This document shows, in pieces, positions 26,693 through 35,191 of a stretch of 64,000 bases of DNA. Origin of the DNA: Ancylobacter crimeensis (GTDB lineage: Bacteria; Pseudomonadota; Alphaproteobacteria; Rhizobiales; Xanthobacteraceae); NCBI RefSeq assembly GCF_023016805.1, contig NZ_JALKCH010000009.1, positions 124,001 through 188,000 of the forward strand. The letters are read 5' to 3'. The stretch's first letter is position 1; each line of letters opens with the position of its first letter. The translations under genes were made by a program, and so were the position numbers. The notes under the pieces were generated by a model. The model was not told where the DNA came from, did no database searches, and saw only the letters and a list, made by a program, of their open reading frames with translations.

Positions 26693-27730
26693 TCAGCCGA
26701 AGGCCGGCATGACGTGACGGATGAAGAGGTCGAGCGCCTTCTTCTTGCGCGCATGGTCGCGCCCGCCGTCGATCCACAGCGAGAACTGGTCGAAGCCCAG
26801 CGCCTCATAGCCCTTCAGCCGCGCGATCACCTCGTCCGGCTGGCCGATGACGAGATTGCGCCGGATCACCTCTGGAGCACAGTTCGGCAGCGCCGCGCGC
26901 TCGTCCGGCGTGAGCGGGTCCATGATCGCCTGCCGGATCGGCCGCTTATTGGCGAACCACGCGCCGAACATGGCGTAGAAATAGGACAGCTCGTCGGTGA
27001 TCGCCTCGGCCTCGGCCTCGCTGTCGGCGACATAGGCGTGCTGGAGCAGCATGATCTGCGGACGCGGGATCTCGGGATGACCGGCGACCGCCGCATCGAA
27101 ACGCGCCATCAGGTTCACCACCTCGCCGTCGCCGGCCGCGAGCGGCGTCACCTGCACGTTGCAGCCCTGGGCCACCGCGAAATCGTGGCTCGCCGGATCG
27201 CGCGCCGCCACCCAGATCGGCACGCCCCCTTTCTGCACCGGCTTGGGCGAAGCGGTGGAGACGGGGAACGACCAGAATGCGCCCTCATGGGCATAGTCGC
27301 CCTCCCACAACCGCTTCAGCGCCGGAATGATCTCGCGCATGCGCTGACCGGCCTGTAGCGCATCGAGGCCGGGCAGCATGCGCTCATATTCGAACACATA
27401 GGCCCCGCGCGCGATGCCGAGATCGAGCCGGCCATTGGAGGCGACGTCCGTCATCGCCGCCTCGCCGGCGAGCCGCAGCGGATGCCAGAACGGCGCCACC
27501 ACATTGCCGGTGCCGAGCCGGATGCGCGAGGTGCGGGCGGCAAGATGCGCGAGCTGGATGAAGGGATTCGGCGCGATGGTGAACTCCATCGCGTGATGCT
27601 CGCCGATCCACACCGTCTCGAAGCCGCCGTCCTCCGCCATCAGCGCCAGCTCTTCCAGTTCGTCGAACAGTCGCCGGTGCGGGATGGCCGGATCGGCGCG
27701 CTCCATATGGACGAAGAGCGAGAATTTCAT
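26693..27730 (-). CDS. Luciferase-like (LLM class) flavin-dependent monooxygenase
   Basis: This is a 345-residue TIM-barrel FMN enzyme. MKFSLFVHMERADPAIPH, GGFETVWIGEHHAMEFTIAP, RTSRIRLGTGNVVAPFWHPL and GRLDLGIARGAYVFEYERM are the standard strand and loop signatures. The start was set at ATG 27730 with AGGA nine bases upstream. It lies 48 bases after the fusion gene that carries a flavin reductase domain, its likely source of reduced FMN, and 12 bases before the aldehyde dehydrogenase. It is distinct from the NtaA-type protein at 7073. Confidence 0.9.
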   Translation of the reverse strand: MKFSLFVHMERADPAIPHRRLFDELEELALMAEDGGFETVWIGEHHAMEFTIAPNPFIQLAHLAARTSRIRLGTGNVVAPFWHPLRLAGEAAMTDVASNGRLDLGIARGAYVFEYERMLPGLDALQAGQRMREIIPALKRLWEGDYAHEGAFWSFPVSTASPKPVQKGGVPIWVAARDPASHDFAVAQGCNVQVTPLAAGDGEVVNLMARFDAAVAGHPEIPRPQIMLLQHAYVADSEAEAEAITDELSYFYAMFGAWFANKRPIRQAIMDPLTPDERAALPNCAPEVIRRNLVIGQPDEVIARLKGYEALGFDQFSLWIDGGRDHARKKKALDLFIRHVMPAFG

Positions 27731-27778
27731 CAGTCGCAATCCTGTCGTGTCGCGCCGGGAAGAGATTGAGAGGCGTCG

Positions 27779-29611
27779 TCAGCGCATCCGCCCGACCGGG
27801 TGGATGGTGCCGCGCTCGGTGTCGCCGACATAAAGGCCGAAGGCGTCCTCGCTGCGCTCGCGCACATAGCGCCCCAGCATGGAGCGCACCGCCTCGTCCG
27901 GCAGGCGGGACCAGGGTATGGCGTCGAACGTCACCAGCCGCGCCCCGCAACCCGCCGCGGGCTCGCCTTCGAGCACGCCGCGATAATAGATCGACACCGC
28001 GCCGTGCCCGGCATTCGGGGTCTCGAACACCGCGAACAGGAAGTCGAGCCGCGCGGGCGCGCCGAGGCGGTCCAGCGCGGCACGCAGACTGCGGGGATTG
28101 TCCTGCGGCTCCAGCCGGCTGCCGGTCGGCAGATCGAACAGGCCGCCCGCGTTCTCGACCAGCAGCACGGCCCCGTTCCGCTCCAGGATCGCGCCGACCT
28201 TGGCCGGCTCGTCGCGCGCGGCGACCACCTCCTGCGACAGGGCGAGATCGACATAGGCGCCGCGGCAATAGCCGAGAGGCGCCGCCGCGCTCGCGCCGAA
28301 GCCCGCCACCTCACCGATCAGGATGACATGGTCGCCGGCCTCGACAATGCTGTGCCGGCGGCAGTCGAACCAGGCGGCCGCGCCGTCGATCACGGGGCTG
28401 CCGGCGGGGCCTTCATGCCAGCGGCTCTGGGCGAATTTGTCCGGCTGCTTGGAAGCGAACAGCGCGGAGACGTCCCGCTGCACCGCAGACAGCACGCTGA
28501 CCGCGAAATGCCCGGCGGCGGTGAAGGTCTCGAAGCTCGACGCGGTCCTGGCGAGGCAGACCAGCACCAGCGGCGGATCGAGCGAGACGGAGGAAAAGGA
28601 GTTCGCGGTGAAGCCGCGCGGCTCGCCGTCGGCCTGCCGGGTCGTGACGACCGTGACGCCGGTGAGGAAGGAACCCAGCGCCTGCCGGAAGGCACGGGTG
28701 TCGAAGGCGGCGATCAGCGCCGCCGCCCGTTCCCCCGAAGCCCCGCTGAGCCCGTCGAGGAATCGCACCAGCCGGCCGGTCACCTCGTCCGGCGCGGTGA
28801 GGTTCATCATGTGGCGGGCGCCGGCGATCACCTCGCAGCGCCCTTGCGGCGCGATCGCGGCCATCGCCGCCGACATCGCCGGCGTCGAGTTCGGATCGTC
28901 CTCGGCGGTCAGGAACAGCGCCGGGACGGCAAGGCTAGACAGACGCTCGCCATGGGCGTCGTCGGAGGTCGCGAACAGGCGATAGGTCCGGGCATAGCCG
29001 ACCGGATCGCCGGCTGCGAGCAGGCGGCGGACCTGCGCGGCGGCAGCGTCGAGCGAAGCGGGAACCGGCTCGCCGAACCAGCGGGCAATGGCAGCATCAT
29101 GGGAGGCGGTGCGAGAGGCAGCCTGCGCCTGCGCATTCTCTGCCGCCAGCGCATCGGCACGGGCGAGCACGGCGTCGCGCTGTTCCTGCGTGCGGCAGAA
29201 CACGGCGTTCAGCGCAGCAACGCCGAGGACGCGGGCCGGATAAGCAAGCGCCGTCTCCAGCGCCACCAGCGCGCCCATGGAATGGCCGATCACCGCGGCC
29301 GCCGGCAAGCCAAGCGCGTCGAGCACCGCGATCACCTGATCCGCATAGTCCGAAAGCCGGGCATCCGTCGCCGGCAGGCTGGAACCTCCATGGCCCAGCA
29401 TGTCGATGGCGATGACGTCGAAGCGGGTCCTGAGCGCCGCGATCTGTGGCTCCCACGCCTCGCCCGCCATGCCGACGCCGTGGATCAGCACCACCGGCAA
29501 GCCCGCGCCGGCACGGCGGAAACGGGTATGAACCGGGGCGCCATCGCGACCGCCATGCACCACCAGACCGGCCCCGGCGAGATGGGGCACGCTCTCCGCC
29601 GGCTCAGCCAT
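27779..29611 (-). CDS. Three-part fusion: alpha/beta hydrolase, FMN-binding flavin reductase, Nudix-like C-terminal domain
   Basis: This is a 610-residue protein. Residues ~20-290 are an alpha/beta hydrolase (oxyanion strand VVLIHGVGMAGEAW, nucleophile elbow GHSMG with S111, acid near D238/D239, H267 in GARHMMN). Residues ~300-460 are a flavin reductase domain (FLTGVTVVTTRQADGEPRGF, TANSFSSVSLDPPLVLVCLA, FAVSVLSAVQRDVSALFA, GDHVILIGEV). Residues ~465-610 (VGAILERNGAVLLVENAGGL, FDLPTGSRLEPQDNPRSLRA) look like a degenerate Nudix fold without the full Nudix box. The start at 29611 overlaps the DUF1185 gene by 8 bases; ATG 29638 is an alternative. The first two activities parallel RutD and RutF of the pyrimidine pathway. 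It would supply reduced flavin to the adjacent monooxygenase and hydrolyse a product. Confidence 0.85.
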   Translation of the reverse strand: MAEPAESVPHLAGAGLVVHGGRDGAPVHTRFRRAGAGLPVVLIHGVGMAGEAWEPQIAALRTRFDVIAIDMLGHGGSSLPATDARLSDYADQVIAVLDALGLPAAAVIGHSMGALVALETALAYPARVLGVAALNAVFCRTQEQRDAVLARADALAAENAQAQAASRTASHDAAIARWFGEPVPASLDAAAAQVRRLLAAGDPVGYARTYRLFATSDDAHGERLSSLAVPALFLTAEDDPNSTPAMSAAMAAIAPQGRCEVIAGARHMMNLTAPDEVTGRLVRFLDGLSGASGERAAALIAAFDTRAFRQALGSFLTGVTVVTTRQADGEPRGFTANSFSSVSLDPPLVLVCLARTASSFETFTAAGHFAVSVLSAVQRDVSALFASKQPDKFAQSRWHEGPAGSPVIDGAAAWFDCRRHSIVEAGDHVILIGEVAGFGASAAAPLGYCRGAYVDLALSQEVVAARDEPAKVGAILERNGAVLLVENAGGLFDLPTGSRLEPQDNPRSLRAALDRLGAPARLDFLFAVFETPNAGHGAVSIYYRGVLEGEPAAGCGARLVTFDAIPWSRLPDEAVRSMLGRYVRERSEDAFGLYVGDTERGTIHPVGRMR

Positions 29612-30227
29612 GTGAAACCTCGGAACCTTGTGCCGCATCGAGACCCTGGGTGCTGCCGAGTTCCTCGAGGTCCTGGTAGCGGTCGCCGATGCGGTGGTGC
29701 GGCCGTCCGCCGATGGAAGCGCCGAGCGCGACCACGATCTCGTCCGGCGCCGGGGCATCGAGGATCGAGAACTGGATGGTGAGGTAGTGCGAGCGCCGGC
29801 CCTCGTCGAGCTTGTCCATCAGTGGAATCACGATCGGGCAATCCGGGCCGCCGCGGGTGTTGGTGAAGGCGAGGTAGCTCCTGGCGCCGACCGCCTTGCG
29901 ATAGTGGTTGCCGAAGCGCAGCGTGTGGATCAGCGCCGAGGCATGCTCGACCTCGCCGGAAGTCCCGACCACCGCCGCCTTGCCATAGGCTTCCACCGCC
30001 TCGCCCGAACCGGCGAGATTCAGGATCTCCTGCGTCAGCTCGGCACCGAGCCGTGGTGCCACGGCATGGATCTCCGGCTTCAGGTCCTCGACGAAGCCGC
30101 GTCCGGCCCAAGGGTTCTTCAGCACCGCGGCAGCCGCGAACAGGCGCAGCGGCGTCGGCGCGGGGCGGCCACCCTCAATGAACGTCGTCTCGGTGTAGGT
30201 GACGACCTTGCGAAGCTGAAGCGACAT
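29604..30227 (-). CDS. DUF1185 / amino-acid-synthesis (AA_synth) family protein
   Basis: This is a 207-residue protein. LRKVVTYTETTFIEGGRPAP, KNPWAGRGFVEDLKPEI, GKAAVVGTSGEVEHASALIH and ARSYLAFTNTRGGPDCPIVI are characteristic of DUF1185. Crystal structures of this family exist, but no reaction is firmly known. The start is ATG 30227. It is the first gene of the module D operon and overlaps the fusion gene. Its promoter region is shared with the divergent gntR gene and carries a perfect palindrome. Confidence 0.85.
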   Translation of the reverse strand: MSLQLRKVVTYTETTFIEGGRPAPTPLRLFAAAAVLKNPWAGRGFVEDLKPEIHAVAPRLGAELTQEILNLAGSGEAVEAYGKAAVVGTSGEVEHASALIHTLRFGNHYRKAVGARSYLAFTNTRGGPDCPIVIPLMDKLDEGRRSHYLTIQFSILDAPAPDEIVVALGASIGGRPHHRIGDRYQDLEELGSTQGLDAAQGSEVSHG

Positions 30228-30283
30228 GTCCGTTCCGTCCGGGCGGGAGACCCCACTGGGCCATCGAGTAATATTATGATAAG

Positions 30284-30295
30284 ATGGTATACCAT
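30284..30295. promoter_or_regulatory. Perfect palindrome ATGGTATACCAT, candidate GntR operator
   Basis: This 12-bp perfect palindrome lies in the 131-bp gap between the divergent DUF1185 and gntR genes. The TGGTATACCA core is of the type bound by FCD-type GntR regulators. TAATATTATGATAAG just beside it is AT-rich and could be the promoter of either gene. Confidence 0.65.
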
Positions 30296-30358
30296 AAGAG
30301 ACTGCCGTCAATTGCTTTGAATCGGCATCGGGTCCAAACGTTCGGGGGAGGGAAAGCG

Positions 30359-31096
30359 ATGTCGGTGATGGAGACGAGGAACCCGCCTGCACCCGCAGCC
30401 GCATCGGCGCTGGAAGTAGCTCGGGAATCGGCGGCAGAAATGAAGGTCGAGCGCAGCGTCACCACGCTGCGCGCGCTCACGCTGGAGAAGATGCGCGACG
30501 CCATTCTCGATTTCCGCTTCAAGCCCGGCGAACGCCTTGTGGAGCGGACACTGTGCGAAAGGCTCGGAGTCAGCCGCAGCGTGGTGCGCGAGGTGCTGCG
30601 CCATCTGGAAGCGGAGGGGCTGGTCGAGACCATTCCTCAGCACGGCCCCGCCGTCGCCCGGCCGAATGCCGCGCAGGCCGCCCAGATCTACGAGATCCGC
30701 GCCCTTCTGGAAGGCGAGGCTGCCCATGCCTGCGCCGGCCGGGCAACGGTGCAGGACCTCGCGGAACTAGACGCCGCCATCGACCGGATCGACGCGGCCT
30801 TCCGCTCGCTCGGCGCGCGGATGGTGCTGAAGGCGACCACGGATTTCTACGAAGGACTGTTCCGGGTCGCCGGCAAGCCGGTGGCGTGGGAGGTGGTGCG
30901 CTCGCTCAATGCCCGCATCAACCATCTGCGCGGCATGACCATCGCGACACCCGACCGCCATGCCGCCGCCATCGGCGAGATGCGCGACCTCGTCGGCGCC
31001 ATCCGCGCGGGTGACGCGGACGCGGCGCGCGCGCAGGCGCGAAGGCATGTGGACGTCGTTGCCCGCCTCGCCGGCGACGTTCTCCGGACGCTGTAA
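30359..31096 (+). CDS. GntR family regulator, FCD subfamily
   Basis: This is a 245-residue regulator. After a ~38-residue leader the winged helix reads LEKMRDAILDFRFKPGERLVERTLCERLGVSRSVVREVLRHLEAEGLVE, then an FCD domain. The start is ATG 30359 with GGGGGAGGG upstream; the frame is open from 30284, but that ATG lies inside the operator palindrome. Divergent to module D, it most likely controls that operon and itself. Confidence 0.88.
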   Translation: MSVMETRNPPAPAAASALEVARESAAEMKVERSVTTLRALTLEKMRDAILDFRFKPGERLVERTLCERLGVSRSVVREVLRHLEAEGLVETIPQHGPAVARPNAAQAAQIYEIRALLEGEAAHACAGRATVQDLAELDAAIDRIDAAFRSLGARMVLKATTDFYEGLFRVAGKPVAWEVVRSLNARINHLRGMTIATPDRHAAAIGEMRDLVGAIRAGDADAARAQARRHVDVVARLAGDVLRTL

Positions 31097-31192
31097 TCCG
31101 CGGCCATCGGAACGGCCCACAGGATAGGCGTGTCTGAACACCGCTCAGGCATCGGCGACCAGACAGGCATCTGAAGCCCGCGTTCGGCCCGC

Positions 31193-32110
31193 TCAGCCCG
31201 GAAAGCGCGAGCGGAATTCGGCGGCGGTGGCGTAGGAGCGCTGGGTGCCGCGGCGGGTGATGGAATCGGCCGCATATCTGCCGGCCTCGCCCAGCGCCTC
31301 GGGCACCGGCAGGCCGCTCGTGACGAAATGCGCGAAGGCGCCGATGAAGGCGTCCCCCGCCCCGGTGGTGTCGACCGGCTCGACCTTCACCGGCTCGATG
31401 CGGCGGACCTCCCCGTCCGTCACCAGCAGCGCTCCGCGCCCGCCCATGGTCACGATCACCGTGCCGATACCCCGCCCGACCAGAGCCTTGGCGGCCGCCT
31501 CGGCCTGCGCCTCGCTCTCCACCTGCAGGCCGGTGAGGGTGGCGAGCTCGGTTTCGTTGGGGGTAAGGAAGGCGAGGTCGGCGAGCTGCGCGACATCGAG
31601 GTCCGGCAGCGCGGGGGCCGGCACCAGCAGGGTCGGCACGCCCCATTCCCGTGCCCGGCGCACCGTGTGGTAGACCGTTTCCACCGGTATCTCGAGCTGC
31701 ATCAGGATCAGCGCGCAGCCCCGGATGAGATCAGCGGCGGCGTCCACGTCGGCGGGCGAGAGCGCTGCATTGGCGCCCTTGACGATGAGGATCGAATTCT
31801 CGCCCGACGGCTCGACGAAGATCGGAGCCACCCCGGACGGCAGGCCCGGCGTGCGGATGACATGGGCGACGTCGATGCCGTTGCGCTGGAAATTGGCGAG
31901 GGTGGCATCGGCGAAGGTGTCGTCCCCCACGCGGGTGACCATCGCCACCTTTGAGCCGAGACGGGCTGCGGCGATCGCCTGATTGGCGCCCTTGCCGCCG
32001 TGGCCCATCTCGAAGCTCGGCGCTTCCACCGTCTCGCCGCGCAGCGGCATGTGGTCCACATAGGTGATGAGGTCCATCATGTTGGACCCGACGACGGCGA
32101 TCTTCGACAT
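31193..32110 (-). CDS. PfkB/ribokinase family sugar kinase
   Basis: This is a 305-residue kinase. SKIAVVGSNMMDLITYVDHM, the glycine-rich FEMGHGGKGANQAIAAARLG (PfkB signature 1), LTPNETELATLTG, and DTTGAGDAFIGAFAHF (anion hole and catalytic Asp) are as in ribokinase. The start is ATG 32110. It is the last gene of the minus-strand sugar operon that includes deoC. The presence of a deoxyribose-phosphate aldolase makes a deoxyribokinase role plausible, although ribose or another pentose is possible. Confidence 0.9.
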   Translation of the reverse strand: MSKIAVVGSNMMDLITYVDHMPLRGETVEAPSFEMGHGGKGANQAIAAARLGSKVAMVTRVGDDTFADATLANFQRNGIDVAHVIRTPGLPSGVAPIFVEPSGENSILIVKGANAALSPADVDAAADLIRGCALILMQLEIPVETVYHTVRRAREWGVPTLLVPAPALPDLDVAQLADLAFLTPNETELATLTGLQVESEAQAEAAAKALVGRGIGTVIVTMGGRGALLVTDGEVRRIEPVKVEPVDTTGAGDAFIGAFAHFVTSGLPVPEALGEAGRYAADSITRRGTQRSYATAAEFRSRFPG

Positions 32111-32142
32111 CCCGTTTTCTCCCCTTCGCCCCTGTTCCGGGT

Positions 32143-33213
32143 TCAGTTGCCGCCCGCCAGCGCCGCGCATTCGGCCGCATCGAGATGGCCGAGCTCCACG
32201 AAAAAACGCGAGCACGCCCCGGCCGGCAGGCGGATGACGTTGCCCTTGGCCTTCTCGGCGGCGTAGCCCTCCGGCTCGCAGGTCGAGGGCAGCGCGAAGG
32301 CGCAGACCGACTGGTCGTGGCCGGCGAGGATCCAGCGCACCGTGTGCGGGAACGCGGCCGGCCGGTAGCGCGCGAGGAAAGCGTCGCCCTCCGGCCGGCG
32401 CAGCATCAGCGTGGTCGCCCCCTCATCGTCGGTGGCGAGGCCGTGCAGGTAGAACACCTGCTCGGGATCATAGCCGTCCGCCCGGCGGACGATGCGGGCG
32501 CCCGAAGGGTCGGCGGCGAGGGCCGCGATGCGGGCGAGATAGTCCGGGTTCGGCGTCACATGGGCCGGCACCGCGCGCCGCACCTGGGTGTGCGCGGCAT
32601 CGAAGGGCGCCGGCTGAAGGATCTCGCCGCCCTCGACGAAAGCGTAGTTCACATGCGCCATGTACATCAGGTCCATGTCGTCGCCGGCGGAGAGATTCTC
32701 CACCTCGATTCCCATGTCGAAACGGGCCAAGCCGGCGTAGAGCGTCACGCTGGGGCGCGCCATGTAGTGGGCCCCGAAGCCCATGGCGTATTCGTAAGTC
32801 CCGAACAGGCGCAGATAGGGCCCGCGCCCGTCCGTTCCCGCCTCGATGCCGGCGGAATCCATCGCCGCGCAGGGCATTTCGCCATGGGCCGGGTGGGTGT
32901 CTGTCGGCCCCGGCACGCCGTTGCGCAGCAGGCCGGAATGGAAGGCGAAGCACCCATAGGTTTCGGCGATGGTGCGCACCTTGCGCGGCGCCTTGAAGAT
33001 GCTCTGCATGGTGAGGTCGACGCCGTCGAAGGCCGCCGACCAGATCATCTGGCCGAGAAAAGGCAGCACCACCAGCGCGCCGCGCTCATTGGCGAGGCGC
33101 ACCGCCTCGACACCGGTGGGATAGCGCCACAGCGTGGCGGTGAGGCCCTCATGCTCGACGAAGAGGGTCTCGCTCTCGCCGAAGGCGCGCGGGTCGAGAT
33201 GGATGAGGGTCAT
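32143..33213 (-). CDS. DUF4432 family protein (aldose 1-epimerase-like)
   Basis: This is a 356-residue beta-sandwich protein. GALVVLPFLGQMIWSAAFDG, YGCFAFHSGLLRNGVPGPTD, DTHPAHGEMPCAAMD and MYMAHVNYAFVEGGEILQP match the galactose-mutarotase-like fold assigned to DUF4432. Its ATG overlaps the permease stop (ATGA). Members occur in sugar operons and are thought to interconvert sugar anomers; the precise substrate is not established. Here it would prepare the imported sugar for the kinase. Confidence 0.82.
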   Translation of the reverse strand: MTLIHLDPRAFGESETLFVEHEGLTATLWRYPTGVEAVRLANERGALVVLPFLGQMIWSAAFDGVDLTMQSIFKAPRKVRTIAETYGCFAFHSGLLRNGVPGPTDTHPAHGEMPCAAMDSAGIEAGTDGRGPYLRLFGTYEYAMGFGAHYMARPSVTLYAGLARFDMGIEVENLSAGDDMDLMYMAHVNYAFVEGGEILQPAPFDAAHTQVRRAVPAHVTPNPDYLARIAALAADPSGARIVRRADGYDPEQVFYLHGLATDDEGATTLMLRRPEGDAFLARYRPAAFPHTVRWILAGHDQSVCAFALPSTCEPEGYAAEKAKGNVIRLPAGACSRFFVELGHLDAAECAALAGGN

Positions 33214-34205
33214 TCGCGGTTCCTGAAGGCGTTCAGCACCATGACGAGCAGCAGGAAGCCGCCCCAGATGAAGTCGATGAGGTGGTTGGAGAACCGCATC
33301 ATCTGGAAGCCGGAGGCCAGCAGCATCAGGGCGATCACCGCGATCGCGATGCCAAGCACGGTGCCGCGCCCGCCCGCCGGATTGGTGCCGCCGAGCACGC
33401 AGATGAGCACCGCCTGCAGCAGATACGAGTTTCCGTAGTCGGACTTCGCCGCATTGGTGCGGCCGGAGAGCACGATGCCGGCCAGCGCCGCCAGCGTGCC
33501 GCTGAGCATGTAGGACCAGAGCACCATCCGCTCGGTCTTCAGCCCGGCGAACACCGCGGCGCGCGGATTGGTGCCGATGAGGAAGAGGTTGAGGCCGAAG
33601 GGCGTCTTCGTCAGCATCACCGCGATCAGCACCGCCACTGCGAGGAACAGCAGCAGCGGCACCGCGATTCCGAACAGCTTGCCGTTTCCGATCAGTCCCC
33701 AATAGGCCGGGAAGCCGACGATGGCGGGGCCGCCGGTCAGCACCATGCACAGGCCGGTGAACATCTGCCCGGTGCCGAGCGTGGCGAGGATGGGCGTGAT
33801 CCGCCCTTTCGCGATCAGCAGCCCGTTCAGCGTGCCGGCGATCAGCCCGACCCCCAGCGCCAGCATCACGCCCGCCGCGACGCGGGCGATCTCCCCCGCC
33901 ATGCCGGCAGACGGGTCGCCGGGATAGATGCGGGTGAAGAACACCCCGGCGAGGATGCCGGCAAGATTGGCGATGCCGATCACCGAGAGGTCGATACCGC
34001 CGGTGAGCATGGCCAGCATCATCGCGATGGCGACGATGCCGAGCTCGGGAAAGATGAAGCTGATGGACTCGAAATTGTAGTAGCGCAGGAACTTGTTGGG
34101 CTCCAGCCAGCTCATCAGCGCGAAGATCAGCGCGGTGATGACCAGAAGCTGGAGGATGTTGTTGTCGCGGCTGATGAAGCGCGAGAGGTCGAGACGCTTG
34201 TCCAT
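33210..34205 (-). CDS. CUT2 (ribose-type) ABC transporter permease
   Basis: This is a 331-residue RbsC-type permease with eight or more membrane helices. The family signatures AMMLAMLTGGIDLSVIGIAN, GLLIAKGRITPILATLGT and GGTNPAGGRGTVLGIAIAVI are present. The start at ATG 34205 has GGGAAGGA upstream; ATG 34223 (ATGA overlap with the preceding permease) is an alternative. It partners with the permease encoded upstream. Confidence 0.9.
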   Translation of the reverse strand: MDKRLDLSRFISRDNNILQLLVITALIFALMSWLEPNKFLRYYNFESISFIFPELGIVAIAMMLAMLTGGIDLSVIGIANLAGILAGVFFTRIYPGDPSAGMAGEIARVAAGVMLALGVGLIAGTLNGLLIAKGRITPILATLGTGQMFTGLCMVLTGGPAIVGFPAYWGLIGNGKLFGIAVPLLLFLAVAVLIAVMLTKTPFGLNLFLIGTNPRAAVFAGLKTERMVLWSYMLSGTLAALAGIVLSGRTNAAKSDYGNSYLLQAVLICVLGGTNPAGGRGTVLGIAIAVIALMLLASGFQMMRFSNHLIDFIWGGFLLLVMVLNAFRNRE

Positions 34206-34219
34206 GGTGTCCTTCCCCC

Positions 34220-35191
34220 TCATGCCGCGGCCTTGCGGTCGCGCCAGGCGGTGAGCGCGGTCGCGAGCACGATGACGCAGCCGACCACCACGCCCTGCCA
34301 GGTGTTGTCGATGCGCATGATGATGAGGCTGTTCTTGATGAGCACCAGCAGGAACACGCCGAGCACGGTGCCCAGCACCGAGCCGCGCCCGCCGAAGATG
34401 GACGCCCCGCCCAGCACCACCGCCGCGATCACGTCCAGCTCGTAGCCGACGAAATCGCGCGGATTGGCGAGCCAGATCATCGAGGAATGCAGCAGCCCGG
34501 CGAAGCCCGCCAGCGCGCCGGCGAGGCCATAGGCGACATAGACCGTGCGCCGCGTGTTGAAGCCGACGCGCTTGGCCGATTCCGCGTCGTCGCCATAGGC
34601 GAAGATGGAGCGCCCCGTCATGGTGCGGGTGAGGAACAGCCATACCAGCACGGCGAGCCCGAGATAGACGAACACCATCGCGGAAAGCTTCGCCCCGCCG
34701 ATGTCGAGGCTGGAACGGCCGAAGGCGATGAGGGCCGGCGGCATGCGGTCGATATTGACGATCGAGGTGCCGACAAGGCCGAGCAGCAGCCCGCGCACCA
34801 CCGAGGCCGAGCCCAGCGTGACGATCAGCGGGATCATGCGGAAGGTGGAAATGAAGACCGCGTTGAACAGCCCGCACACCAGCCCGATCAGCGTCGCGCC
34901 GATGAAGGGCAGCACGACGCCCTGATAGCCGGTGGCCTCCATGGCGAGCACGGTGAGATACATCGCCGCCGCCGCGAAGGCTGGAAACGACACGTCGATG
35001 CCGCCCGAGATCATCACGGTGAGCACGCTCAGCGCCATGATGCCGATGATGACGTTGGCGCGCAGCAGGTTGAACAGGTTGTCGGCCTGCCAGAATGCGG
35101 GGTTGATCGCGCCGATCAGCACCATGATCAGGACGACGATGACGAAGACCGCCGTTTCCGAGCGGCGCAGGAGTGTCTTGAGGCGATCCAT
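34220..35191 (-). CDS. CUT2 (ribose-type) ABC transporter permease
   Basis: This is a 323-residue RbsC-type permease: VLTVMISGGIDVSFPAFAA, IVTLGSASVVRGLLLG, GYELDVIAAVVLGGASIFGG and GSVLGTVLGVFLLVLIKNSL are the usual motifs. It is immediately coupled to the ATPase gene upstream. Two different permeases suggest a heterodimeric channel. Confidence 0.9.
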   Translation of the reverse strand: MDRLKTLLRRSETAVFVIVVLIMVLIGAINPAFWQADNLFNLLRANVIIGIMALSVLTVMISGGIDVSFPAFAAAAMYLTVLAMEATGYQGVVLPFIGATLIGLVCGLFNAVFISTFRMIPLIVTLGSASVVRGLLLGLVGTSIVNIDRMPPALIAFGRSSLDIGGAKLSAMVFVYLGLAVLVWLFLTRTMTGRSIFAYGDDAESAKRVGFNTRRTVYVAYGLAGALAGFAGLLHSSMIWLANPRDFVGYELDVIAAVVLGGASIFGGRGSVLGTVLGVFLLVLIKNSLIIMRIDNTWQGVVVGCVIVLATALTAWRDRKAAA

